Shown: positions 22,806 through 30,308 of the stretch, piece after piece
Position numbering within the stretch: position 1 is the first letter of the stretch
Layout of the letters: each line of letters starts with the position of its first letter
Origin: Clostridia bacterium
Lineage (GTDB): Bacteria; Bacillota; Clostridia; Oscillospirales; CAG-272
Assembly: GCA_017412045.1 (NCBI GenBank)
Contig: JAFQOX010000043.1
Span: forward strand, 1 to 42,841
Direction of reading: 5' to 3'
DNA: 42,841 nucleotides
Translations under genes and position numbers: made by a program
The notes under the pieces: model-generated
Databases searched by the model: none
What the model was told of the DNA's origin: nothing
What the model saw: the letters and a program-made list of their open reading frames with translations, nothing else

Positions 22806-23804
22806 TTATTTGGAAGCTTCTTCGATAGCAACCGCTACAGCAACGGTCATACCAACCATGGGGTTGTTACCTGCGCCGATGAGACCCATCATTTCAACGT
22901 GAGCGGGAACGGAGGAAGAACCTGCGAACTGCGCGTCGGAGTGCATACGGCCCATGGTGTCGGTCATACCGTAGGAGGAAGGACCTGCAGCCATGTTATC
23001 GGGGTGGAGGGTACGGCCGGTACCGCCGCCGGAAGCAACGGAGAAGTAGCTTACGCCGTTTTCAATCGCCCACTTCTTGTAGGTACCTGCAACGGGGTGC
23101 TGGAATCTGGTGGGGTTGGTGGAGTTACCGGTGATGGAAACGCCAACGTTTTCGAGCTTCATGATCGCAACGCCTTCGGGAACGTTGTCGGAGCCGTAGC
23201 ACTTAACGTCTGCGCGGGGACCCTTGGAGTAGGGAGTTTCCTTAACGACGGTAACTTCTTCGGTGTTGTTATCAAATGCGGTCTGAACGTAGGTGAAGCC
23301 GTTGATTCTGGAAATGATCATAGCGGCGTCCTTGCCGAGACCGTTGAGGATAACGCGGAGGGGTTTCACACGAACCTTGTTTGCGTTGAGAGCGATCTTG
23401 ATCGCGCCTTCAGCAGCTGCGAAGGATTCGTGGCCTGCGAGGAAGCAGAAGCATTCGGTTTCTTCGGAAAGAAGCATCTTGCCGAGGTTACCGTGGCCGA
23501 GACCTACCTTGCGGTTTTCAGCAACGGAGCCGGGGATACAGAAAGCCTGGAGACCGATACCGATAGCGGCAGCAGCATCAGCAGCCTTGGTGCAGCCCTT
23601 TTTGATTGCGATAGCAGCGCCTACGGTGTAAGCCCACTTTGCGTTTTCGAACGCGATGGGCTGGGTTTCTTCGACGATCTTGTAGGGGTCAATGCCCTTG
23701 GCATCGCAGATTGCCTTGCATTCGTCGATGGAAGAAATGCCGTATTCAGCGAGAACGGCGAGGATCTTGGCCTCACGTCTCTCGTAACCTTCAAATTTTG
23801 CCAT
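22806..23804 (-). CDS. GGGtGRT family protein
   Basis: A 332-residue protein with the name-giving motif ASGGGTGRTLHPDN (about residues 258-271). Family members are found in anaerobes next to a NifU-like iron-sulfur scaffold, and the pair is believed to work in iron-sulfur cluster or redox chemistry, but no activity is established. The N-terminus (FEGYERREAKILAVLAEYG) is a conserved helical lead. AAGGAGGTAA precedes the ATG and overlaps the stop of the scaffold gene upstream, so the two are translationally coupled. Low codon diversity suggests strong expression. Confidence 0.9.
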   Translation of the reverse strand: MAKFEGYERREAKILAVLAEYGISSIDECKAICDAKGIDPYKIVEETQPIAFENAKWAYTVGAAIAIKKGCTKAADAAAAIGIGLQAFCIPGSVAENRKVGLGHGNLGKMLLSEETECFCFLAGHESFAAAEGAIKIALNANKVRVKPLRVILNGLGKDAAMIISRINGFTYVQTAFDNNTEEVTVVKETPYSKGPRADVKCYGSDNVPEGVAIMKLENVGVSITGNSTNPTRFQHPVAGTYKKWAIENGVSYFSVASGGGTGRTLHPDNMAAGPSSYGMTDTMGRMHSDAQFAGSSSVPAHVEMMGLIGAGNNPMVGMTVAVAVAIEEASK

Positions 23805-23818
23805 GTTCTGTTACCTCC

Positions 23819-24520
23819 TTACTGCTTTCTGGGATCGATATAACGAACAGCATCAGCAAATCTGCCGTAAGTACCGATGGATTTTGCGTATGCTTCGTTG
23901 GGTTCCATGCCTTTTTTGATGAAGTCGGTCATCTTGCCGAGGGATACGAATTCGTAGCCGATAACCTGATCGTCTTCATCAAGAGCCATTCTGGTGCAGT
24001 AGCCTTCGGTCATTTCGAGGTAACGAACGCCTTTTGCCTTGGTGCCGTACATGGTACCAACCATGGAACGAGCACCCTTACCGAGGTCTTCCATGCCTGC
24101 GCCGATAACGAGACCGCCTTCGGAGAAAGCAGACTGGGTACGGCCGTAAACGATCTGGAGGAAGAGCTCTCTCATTGCGGTGTTGATCGCATCGCAAACA
24201 AGGTCGGTGTTGAGAGCTTCGAGGATGGTCTTGCCGGGAAGAATTTCAGCAGCCATAGCCGCGGAGTGAGTCATACCGGAGCAGCCGATGGTTTCAACGA
24301 GAGCTTCCTCGATGATACCGTCCTTCACGTTGAGGGAAAGCTTGCAGGCGCCCTGCTGGGGTGCGCACCAACCGATACCGTGGGTGTAGCCGGAAATGTC
24401 GGTGATCTGAGTTGCCTGAATCCATTTGCCTTCTTCGGGAAGCGGAGCGGGACCGTGGTTGGGGCCCTTTGCTACGCAACACATGGATTCAACTTCATGG
24501 GAATAAACGAGTTCTGCCAT
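23819..24520 (-). CDS. NifU-like iron-sulfur cluster assembly scaffold partner of GGGtGRT
   Basis: A 233-residue protein related to the IscU/NifU N-domain. Cysteine-bearing segments are MCCVAKGPNHGPAPLP, GWCAPQQGACKL, IGCSGMTHSA and GYCTRM, suited to holding a transient cluster. It is longer than IscU (about 130) through a C-terminal extension ending with RFADAVRYIDPRKQ. AAAAGGAG lies eight bases upstream of the ATG. It is first in a two-gene unit with GGGtGRT. The interval 24521-24641 holds two GC-rich hairpins after the pduL stop. Confidence 0.88.
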   Translation of the reverse strand: MAELVYSHEVESMCCVAKGPNHGPAPLPEEGKWIQATQITDISGYTHGIGWCAPQQGACKLSLNVKDGIIEEALVETIGCSGMTHSAAMAAEILPGKTILEALNTDLVCDAINTAMRELFLQIVYGRTQSAFSEGGLVIGAGMEDLGKGARSMVGTMYGTKAKGVRYLEMTEGYCTRMALDEDDQVIGYEFVSLGKMTDFIKKGMEPNEAYAKSIGTYGRFADAVRYIDPRKQ

Positions 24521-24641
24521 GGGTGTATTCTCCTTTTCTTTTAGAAAAAATTAATGACGTGAAAAATGTACGGACGTGTCTTACGCGGGGTAAGAGCGCA
24601 CAGCTTGCTGTGCAAGCAGTTGTCGCGCGGGCGTTGCCCGA

Positions 24642-25211
24642 TCAGCGAACGATGGAGCCGTAAACGACGCCGGAAGCGCCTGCTGCGTTGGATTCGTCGG
24701 TATCGATGTGCATAGCGGGAGCGTAGCTGGAGGAAACGCGAACGACAACGCCGTCGAAGATCAGAGGACGTGCGGTATCGAGCTTCACCTTAACGACTTC
24801 CTTATCGGTAACGCCGAGGTCGGCAGCGGTTTCGGGAGTGAGGTGGATGTGTCTCTGTGCGGCGATGACACCTTCGGTCAGTTCAACCGTGCCGCAGGGT
24901 CCGATGAGCGTGCAAGCGCCGGAGCCCTTGATGTCGCCGGATTCACGGACGGGAGCCTTTACGCCGATGGTTCTGGCATCGGTGAGGGAGACTTCGACCT
25001 GAGAGTCTTTTCTTGCGGGACCGAGAACGGACATCTTCAGAGAGCCCTTTTCGCCCTGAACGGTTACTTTTTCTTCGCAAGCAAACTGACCGGGCTGGCT
25101 GAGCGCCTTTTTCACGGTGAGCTGATGACCTGCGCCGAAAAGAATTCCGATGTGTTCTTCAGTCAGATGGATGTGTCTTGCGGATGTTTCAACGAGAATT
25201 TTGTTTTCCAT
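24642..25211 (-). CDS. pduL: Phosphate propanoyltransferase (PduL-type)
   Basis: A 189-residue PduL: two beta-barrel halves, each with a metal-binding histidine motif, SARHIHLTEEHI at the start and AQRHIHLTPETA in the second half. PduL converts acyl-CoA and phosphate to acyl-phosphate and CoA. In clostridia without microcompartments it replaces Pta in acetate formation with acetate kinase. No N-terminal targeting extension and no shell genes are present, so a cytosolic housekeeping role is likely. The ATG at 25211 is taken over the in-frame GTG at 25226, which coincides with the purine-rich AAGTGAG leader. A perfect sigma-A promoter lies upstream. Confidence 0.92.
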   Translation of the reverse strand: MENKILVETSARHIHLTEEHIGILFGAGHQLTVKKALSQPGQFACEEKVTVQGEKGSLKMSVLGPARKDSQVEVSLTDARTIGVKAPVRESGDIKGSGACTLIGPCGTVELTEGVIAAQRHIHLTPETAADLGVTDKEVVKVKLDTARPLIFDGVVVRVSSSYAPAMHIDTDESNAAGASGVVYGSIVR

Positions 25212-25272
25212 TGGAGTATATCTCACTTTCTCGACGGAAGCCGTCGTATTTTATGCATGGGTATCTATATCT

Positions 25273-25301
25273 ATTATAACGCATTTTTTCGCGCTTGTCA
25301 A
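25273..25301 (-). promoter_or_regulatory. Sigma-A promoter of pduL
   Basis: Minus strand TTGACA (25296-25301), 17 bases, TATAAT (25273-25278): full consensus. Confidence 0.8.
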
Positions 25302-25335
25302 ATGTTTGTTTGTAATTTCTGCAAGCTTCTGCGAT

Positions 25336-25920
25336 TTATGAGAATAAAAGCGTGATTTTTTCTTCTTTTTCCATGATAAACCGGAGATGCTTTTCCAATC
25401 CGCACGCATTGGCGGCGTCGATCAGACCGTCAACCGTCGTAACGGCTCGCAGCATTTTTGCGTATTCGTCGATTTCGGCAGGCGGACGCTTGACAGTGGC
25501 GAGCTGATGCAAACAGGATTCAACGTAGTATTTGAGCTGTAGGCGGGGCTTGTCCTCCCGGGGCGCCAGAAAATGGCGGTAAGCGACGTCCAGCAGAGAG
25601 TACGCCTCCTCACGCAGGCGGGAAAGATTTTTCGGGGCGTAATTTTCCCATTTTCCGTCTTCCAGAAACCGTTTGAAGGACGCGGGGATCCGCGCGGCGG
25701 CATCCGCTTCCAGATGATGAATGACATAGTAGGCTTCGGCGAGCGCTTTTTTGTGCTCCTGCCGCTCCGCTTCCTTTTTCGGATCCTCCTCCACGCCGAT
25801 CAGATTTTTGATATTCCCGCGGATTCTCTGCGCTTCCGCTTTTTCGCTTTCGGGAAGATCTTCGGGCAGAAGGGAAAGGATCTGAGAAAAGCTTTTCATC
25901 AGCCGTTCGTCGTCAATCAT
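25336..25920 (-). CDS. Uncharacterised helical protein
   Basis: A 194-residue all-helical, charged cytosolic protein. Its segments LMKSFSQILSLLPEDLPESE and RLREEAYSLLDVAYRHFLAP suggest a repeat-like helical bundle. I do not recognise the family. The ATG at 25920 has GGGGGT five bases upstream. A longer frame to 25950 reads through a palindrome and is unlikely. It is monocistronic and divergent from the ClpP-like gene; the interval holds small palindromes. Confidence 0.7.
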   Translation of the reverse strand: MIDDERLMKSFSQILSLLPEDLPESEKAEAQRIRGNIKNLIGVEEDPKKEAERQEHKKALAEAYYVIHHLEADAAARIPASFKRFLEDGKWENYAPKNLSRLREEAYSLLDVAYRHFLAPREDKPRLQLKYYVESCLHQLATVKRPPAEIDEYAKMLRAVTTVDGLIDAANACGLEKHLRFIMEKEEKITLLFS

Positions 25921-25931
25921 GGAATACCCCC

Positions 25932-26022
25932 TTGGGCAATGCCTCGGCATTGCAGTGATGTCTTTGTGCTTGCGCAGGCGCCGTGACGGCGCGAGGCTGA
26001 CGGAAGCGTCTCTGTGACACAG
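25932..26022. repeat. Cluster of short palindromes
   Basis: GCAATGCCTCGGCATTGC (25937-25954), GCGCCGTGACGGCGC and smaller dyads lie in a row, with AGTGATG after the first. They resemble the GTGATAT arrays but without a strict spacer word. Confidence 0.45.
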
Positions 26023-26135
26023 CCGTATTACTATTATAAATGATTTTTTTCCTCTTGTAAATGATTAACGCGCAATTTTTTTGTAAAAAATATTGGATAT
26101 TGCAAATTTTGAAGAAAAAGAGGAGGCATCCGACT

Positions 26136-26846
26136 GTGTTTTCAACGAAAAATGAGACGGAAGTCACGACGCCGCGCAATCCCTGTGCGAGTGGAGAAAC
26201 GGAAAAGGTGGGAACGATGCTGGCGCCCAAGGACGGCGTCGCGCTCTCCTGTCTGACCGTGATCGGACAGATCGAGGGGCATTATCTGCTCTCCGATAAC
26301 CAGAAAACCACGAAATACGAGCACGTCCTGCCACTGCTGGCGGCGGTGGAGGAAAACCCGGAGATCGACGGGCTTCTGATCATCATCAATACGGTGGGCG
26401 GAGACGTGGAGGCGGGGCTTGCCATCGCGGAAATGATCGCGGGCATGAGCACGCCGACGGCGTCCGTCGTGATCGGGGGCGGTCATTCCATCGGGATCCC
26501 GATCGCGGTTTCCTGCGACCGCTCCTTCATCGTACCGAGTGCGACGATGACCCTGCATCCCGTGCGGACGAACGGAACGGTCCTCGGCGTACCGCAAGCC
26601 TTCGCGGGATTGGAAAAGATGCAGAATCGCATCATCCGCTTCGTCACGGAGCATTCCCGCGCGACGGCGGAGGCGATGAAGCGGCTGATCTTCCGCACAG
26701 ACGAAATGGCGACCGACGTCGGCTCGATCATCGAGGGCGAGGAGGCGGTGGCGCTCGGGCTGATCGACGAGATCGGCGGACTTGCCGCCGCCATGTCGTG
26801 GCTGCGCGCCCGCAAAAAGGAAAGGGGAGGCGAAGAAGGAAATTGA
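26136..26846 (+). CDS. ClpP-like serine protease, TepA family
   Basis: A 236-residue ClpP-fold protein. Catalytic Ser118 is in GGGHSIG, and His141 is in TLHPVR. The NTVGGD loop at about 85-90 matches the family's oxyanion region. This is the TepA (translocation-enhancing protein) branch found in sporulating Bacillota; it is not the main ClpP. The GTG at 26136 is preferred because AGGAGG (26121-26126) lies nine bases before it; the ATG upstream at 26061 lacks a site. The stop overlaps the TTG start of the next gene, so the two are coupled. Confidence 0.85.
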   Translation: MFSTKNETEVTTPRNPCASGETEKVGTMLAPKDGVALSCLTVIGQIEGHYLLSDNQKTTKYEHVLPLLAAVEENPEIDGLLIIINTVGGDVEAGLAIAEMIAGMSTPTASVVIGGGHSIGIPIAVSCDRSFIVPSATMTLHPVRTNGTVLGVPQAFAGLEKMQNRIIRFVTEHSRATAEAMKRLIFRTDEMATDVGSIIEGEEAVALGLIDEIGGLAAAMSWLRARKKERGGEEGN

Positions 26847-27292
26847 TCTTCCAAGAAAGAAAGCCGCTTTTTCTCGGCGGCAGGCTGACGGACCGCTTCG
26901 CCGTCCGTATTCCGCTGAAATGTCTGTTCGGCGGCGTGGGCTATGGACTTGTGGAGGTGATCTGGCGCGGATACACGCATCCGAGCATGGTGATCACGGG
27001 CGGGCTTTGCTTCGCGATGATTTGCGCGGTCAACGGCAGAATGGCGCATCGCTCCCTGCTTTTTCGGAGCGCCGCCTGCACTGCGGGCGTCACGCTCACG
27101 GAATTCTGCGTGGGTATGCTGGTCAATCACGTCCTGCGTATGGGCGTCTGGGATTATTCGGACGAATGGATGCACCTGCTGGGGCAGATCTGTCCGCTAT
27201 ACACCGCATTCTGGTTCGGATTGTGTTTTTTGCTATCTTTTTCTCTTTCAAAGGTTCATTTATCGGCAATTTCCCGAAATTTACAAAAATAA
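26843..27292 (+). CDS. CmpB-type (putative ABC transporter type IV) membrane protein
   Basis: A 149-residue membrane protein with four helices and the conserved pieces of the ABC_trans_CmpB family: VGYGLVEVIWRGYTHPSM at the first helix and DYSDEWMHLLGQICPLYT before the last. The family function is uncertain despite its name. A TTG at 26843 overlapping the protease stop (TTGA) is the likely start and gives the family's usual length; the ATG at 26798 would overlap 49 bases. The spacing from GGGGAGG is about 12 bases, so the start is not certain. Confidence 0.7.
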   Translation: MIFQERKPLFLGGRLTDRFAVRIPLKCLFGGVGYGLVEVIWRGYTHPSMVITGGLCFAMICAVNGRMAHRSLLFRSAACTAGVTLTEFCVGMLVNHVLRMGVWDYSDEWMHLLGQICPLYTAFWFGLCFLLSFSLSKVHLSAISRNLQK

Positions 27293-27293
27293 C

Positions 27294-27322
27294 TTTATTT
27301 TTTGATCATGGTGTGTTATAAT
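27294..27322 (+). promoter_or_regulatory. Sigma-A promoter of the DUF362 gene
   Basis: TTTATT (27294-27299), 17 bases, TATAAT (27317-27322). Confidence 0.55.
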
Positions 27323-27338
27323 AATACAATAGTATTTT

Positions 27339-27376
27339 GTCACGCAGAGAAGCCGCCGCGTTTTTCTCTGCGTGAC
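27339..27376 (+). promoter_or_regulatory. Stable hairpin in the DUF362 5' untranslated region
   Basis: GTCACGCAGAGAA pairs with TTCTCTGCGTGAC across a 12-base loop. No T run follows, so it is not a typical terminator. It may stabilise the mRNA or be a protein-binding leader. No known riboswitch motif was recognised. Confidence 0.5.
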
Positions 27377-27417
27377 GAAGGGACAACCTTAATATATATA
27401 AATAAAGGAGAGATTTT

Positions 27418-28587
27418 GTGAATTTTTCAAATCAAGTTGCGCTCCGCGCCTGCGATTCCTACGATGAGGAGAGGCTCGTCGGGATCCTGCGCGAGCAGAT
27501 GGCTGTTTTCGGTTATGACCGCGCGTTCTTCGAGGGAAAAAAGGTCGTGATCAAGCCGAACCTCGTCATGAAAAAATCTCCCGATGCGGCGGCGACGACC
27601 AACCCTGCCGTTTTATCGGCGTTGCTGACCGTGCTTGCGGAAATGGATTGCCGTCCCATGATCGCGGAAAGCCCGGGCGGGATCTTCAACCGCCAGCGGC
27701 TGGAGGGCATCTACCGCGTCTGCGGCATCGAGGCTGTGGCGAAAGCGCACGGCGCGGCTTTGAATTACGATACGGATGCCGTTCACGTTTCCTTTCCCGA
27801 GGGAAAGACGGTCAAAAGCTTCCATATTCTGAAATCCGTTGCCGAAGCGGATATTCTGATCGACCTTTGCGTGCTGAAAAGCCACGGGCTTACGAAAATG
27901 AGCGCCGCCGTCAAAAACTTCTTCGGTACGATCCCCGGCATTGAAAAATTTGAAATGCACGCAACCTTTCCCGATTACAAGGATTTCGGCAGTATGATCT
28001 GCGACCTTTGCGAGATGTATTGCCGTACGAAAACGGTCATTGCCGTGACCGATGCCGTCGTCGGCATGGAGGGCAACGGCCCGACAGCGGGAACGCCCCG
28101 TAAAATCGGCGCGCTGATGATGAGTCCGAACCCCTTTGCCTCCGACGTCGTAGGCGAGACTCTGCTCGGCTTCGGCGGAACGGTTCCGATCGTGCGCGAG
28201 GGTGTTGCCCGAGGACTTTGTCCCGCGGATATTTCGGGCATCGAGCTGATCGGAGACGAGGTCGCTCCGCTTGTGATCTCCGATTTCAAGGAGCCCGACA
28301 GTGCGCAAAACCGCGCGCCATCCCTGCTGACCTTCTTCTCGCGCGGCAAGCTCGGCAGATTCTTCATGCCCCGTCCGATCGCGGACACCGACAAATGCCG
28401 CGGCTGTGGGGAATGCGCGGCTTCCTGTCCGCAGCATACGATTGAGCTAACCGAGAAAAACGGCAAAAAAATCGCTCGCATCCGCCATGCGGATTGCATA
28501 AGATGCTATTGCTGTCAGGAGCTTTGCCCCTTTGAAGCCATTCGGATCAAGAAAAATCCGCTCATCCGATTGGTCGATTCTCTCTGA
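27418..28587 (+). CDS. DUF362 protein with C-terminal 2[4Fe-4S] ferredoxin
   Basis: A 389-residue protein. The first ~300 residues are a DUF362 domain (KVVIKPNLVMKKSPDAAATT, LIDLCVLKSHGLTKMSAAVK, NFFGTIPG). The C-terminus (about 318-375) carries two 4Fe-4S binding motifs, CRGCGECAASCP and CIRCYCCQELCP. Such proteins are common in anaerobes and probably move electrons to an unknown acceptor. The start is GTG at 27418 with AAGGAGA seven bases upstream. It is monocistronic. The interval 28588-28847 after it is occupied by a palindrome-bearing element. Confidence 0.9.
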   Translation: MNFSNQVALRACDSYDEERLVGILREQMAVFGYDRAFFEGKKVVIKPNLVMKKSPDAAATTNPAVLSALLTVLAEMDCRPMIAESPGGIFNRQRLEGIYRVCGIEAVAKAHGAALNYDTDAVHVSFPEGKTVKSFHILKSVAEADILIDLCVLKSHGLTKMSAAVKNFFGTIPGIEKFEMHATFPDYKDFGSMICDLCEMYCRTKTVIAVTDAVVGMEGNGPTAGTPRKIGALMMSPNPFASDVVGETLLGFGGTVPIVREGVARGLCPADISGIELIGDEVAPLVISDFKEPDSAQNRAPSLLTFFSRGKLGRFFMPRPIADTDKCRGCGECAASCPQHTIELTEKNGKKIARIRHADCIRCYCCQELCPFEAIRIKKNPLIRLVDSL

Positions 28588-28600
28588 CCTCCCCCCACCG

Positions 28601-28800
28601 GGCAATGTCGTCAACTTCAGGCTGCCGACGTTGCGGTGATATATTTCGCCTGTGGCGAAACGTGATATTTTGACTTCGTCAAAGTGATATTCGCGCTGTG
28701 TGCGAGTGATATATTCCGCTGTTCGCGGAATATAAAGAAAAAAATTTGCTCTGCAAATTTTAAATTTATTATATTTTTTCAGAAGCTTGACGACATTGCC
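28601..28800. mobile_element. 200-bp element with 20-bp terminal inverted repeats and a palindrome array
   Basis: The ends GGCAATGTCGTCAACTTCAG (28601-28620) and its near complement (28780-28800) form terminal inverted repeats. Inside are four palindromes, each preceded by GTGATAT (28636-28735), for example TTCGCCTGTGGCGAA and TTGACTTCGTCAA, followed by AAATTTGCTCTGCAAATTT. It has no coding frame and looks like a non-autonomous mobile unit. Confidence 0.65.
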
Positions 28801-28847
28801 ACGTTCCCCCTAATATACGTTAAAATGAAAAGAGTGATAGTACATAT

Positions 28848-29741
28848 ATGGAGAAATTATCCATTCTTGCTCCGGCAAAAATCAATTTATATCTGAACGT
28901 CGGCGCGCGCCGCGCGGACGGTTATCACGATATTGAATCGGTCATGCAGACCGTCACGCTGTTTGACCGCATGGAAGTGACGAAATATCCGCCCGCCGAG
29001 GAAAACGAGATCCGTCTGTTTTGCTTTGACGATAAGCTTTCCTCGGATGAAAACAATCTGGTTTACCGCGCGGCGGCTGCCTTTTTCGAGGCGGCGGGCA
29101 TTGAACGCTACCGCGTATCCTTTACGCTGGAAAAGAGAATCCCCGTACAATCCGGTCTCGGCGGCGGATCCTCCGATGCGGCGGCGACGATCATGGCGCT
29201 TGACAAGCTGTATCAGACCGCCATGCCCCTTGAAAAAATGTGTGAGATCGGCGCGCGTCTCGGCGCGGACATTCCCTTCTGTTTGAAAAAGGGCACGGTC
29301 TATACGACGGGCATCGGCGAAATCATGGAGAGCGCGCCTCCCATGCCCGATTGCGCGTTCATCATTGCGATGCCAAAGGGAAAGGGCATCAGCACGGCGG
29401 CGGCTTACCGCGCGATCGATGCGCTTCCCGTCGAGGCGGAGTCCGTCCGTTTTGCGGATTTCAGAAAGGCGCTTTCCGTATGCGATCTGGAAAAGATCGG
29501 TGCTTCCCTCTATAATAAATTCGAGCTCGTCACGCCCGCGGAGACGGGGTTCGCGGAGCTCCGCGAGATGCTTCTCGCCACGGGCGCGATCGGCGCGCGT
29601 ATGAGCGGAAGCGGTACTGCCGTTTTCGCGATCTATCCCCACATCGGCGCGGCGAGAAAAGCAAAGGATATGCTTCCCGAGACCGTCCAAGCCTTCGTTT
29701 GTACGCCTGCCAGAAGGGATTATCCCTATATTGAGGCATAA
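28848..29741 (+). CDS. ispE: 4-diphosphocytidyl-2-C-methyl-D-erythritol kinase
   Basis: A 297-residue GHMP kinase of the MEP pathway to isoprenoids; it phosphorylates CDP-ME with ATP. Motifs: the PAKINLYLNVGARRADGYH start, the GHMP loop PVQSGLGGGSSDAAATIMAL, GADIPFCLKKGT, and GARMSGSGTAVFAI near the end. The length fits the family. The ATG at 28848 follows a weak site (AGAGTGATA). It is monocistronic and preceded by the 200-bp element, whose right end lies 48 bases upstream. A T-rich -10-like TAAAAT lies at about 28821. Confidence 0.93.
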   Translation: MEKLSILAPAKINLYLNVGARRADGYHDIESVMQTVTLFDRMEVTKYPPAEENEIRLFCFDDKLSSDENNLVYRAAAAFFEAAGIERYRVSFTLEKRIPVQSGLGGGSSDAAATIMALDKLYQTAMPLEKMCEIGARLGADIPFCLKKGTVYTTGIGEIMESAPPMPDCAFIIAMPKGKGISTAAAYRAIDALPVEAESVRFADFRKALSVCDLEKIGASLYNKFELVTPAETGFAELREMLLATGAIGARMSGSGTAVFAIYPHIGAARKAKDMLPETVQAFVCTPARRDYPYIEA

Positions 29742-29778
29742 CGGGCAATTCTGTTTATAAAAATAAAAAGCGGGCTTT

Positions 29779-30104
29779 GCCCAACTTCTCATAAGGAAGT
29801 TGGGCAGCAGACTGTCGAAAAAGCCATGTAGAAAATTCAAAAATAAAAAGTTGCACAAAGCCGGAAAGGCTCCCTCTGGGAGGGAGCTGGATTTTGCGAA
29901 GCAAAAGACTGAGGGAGAGTGCGTAAACATCAAGTTTGATCAAAATTTTAAGTGACGCGAGCTCCTTCCGCCTCGTAAACTCGGCACCTTCCTCCCGGAG
30001 GAAGGCTTTTTAGCATCTCATCTTTTAGCGAAATTGACGAAACTGAATTTTTTAACTGACTTTATCGACAAGCTGTTGCCCAACTTCTCATAAGGAAGTT
30101 GGGC
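29779..30104. repeat. Direct pair of identical 27-base hairpins flanking a long palindrome
   Basis: GCCCAACTTCTCATAAGG plus its completing arm occurs identically at 29779-29805 and 30078-30104. Between them lies a long imperfect palindrome (29847-30013) with GGCTCCCTCTGGGAGGGAGC on one side and CCTTCCTCCCGGAGGAAGG on the other. There is no gene from 29742 to 30308. Confidence 0.6.
29847..30013. repeat. Long imperfect palindrome family, copy 1
   Basis: It has AAAGCC...CTCCCTCTGGGAG at the left and CTTCCTCCCGGAGGAAGGCTTTTT at the right, with smaller palindromes within. It is related in plan to 33560-33727 and 34225-34344. Confidence 0.5.
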
Positions 30105-30111
30105 AGTTTTA

Positions 30112-30150
30112 TTCGCCTTTGGCGAGTGATATTGCGCACAATTGCATTGG
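30112..30150 (+). repeat. Short piece of a GTGATAT palindrome array
   Basis: TTCGCCTTTGGCGA is followed by GTGATAT and then TGCGCACAATTGCATTG. The latter is also found, reverse-complemented, at about 66-82, so it is a truncated array copy. Confidence 0.55.
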
Positions 30151-30229
30151 CAGGGCTGATTCATCAAGCAATTGTCGATGAAAAATATATGATTCACTAC
30201 GGAGTATAATTTTTACACATATAAATTAT

Positions 30230-30267
30230 AAACCCACCGAAAACTGTAAAAAATTTTCGGTGGGTTT
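30230..30267. terminator. Hairpin after gdhA
   Basis: AAACCCACCGAAAA (30230-30243) pairs with TTTTCGGTGGGTTT (30254-30267), about 42 bases past the minus-strand gdhA stop. Confidence 0.75.
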
Positions 30268-30308
30268 AATTTCCTTATGAGAAGTCCGCTTTTTGTTTTT
30301 TGGAATGA

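Noticed and set aside
24541-24641. Possible riboswitch between pduL and the scaffold gene
   Set aside because: Only two simple GC-rich hairpins are visible; no conserved ligand-binding core was recognised.
28636-28735. GTGATAT array considered as a CRISPR array
   Set aside because: The constant part is only seven bases and the variable parts are self-complementary palindromes of about 15-19 bases; there are no cas genes.
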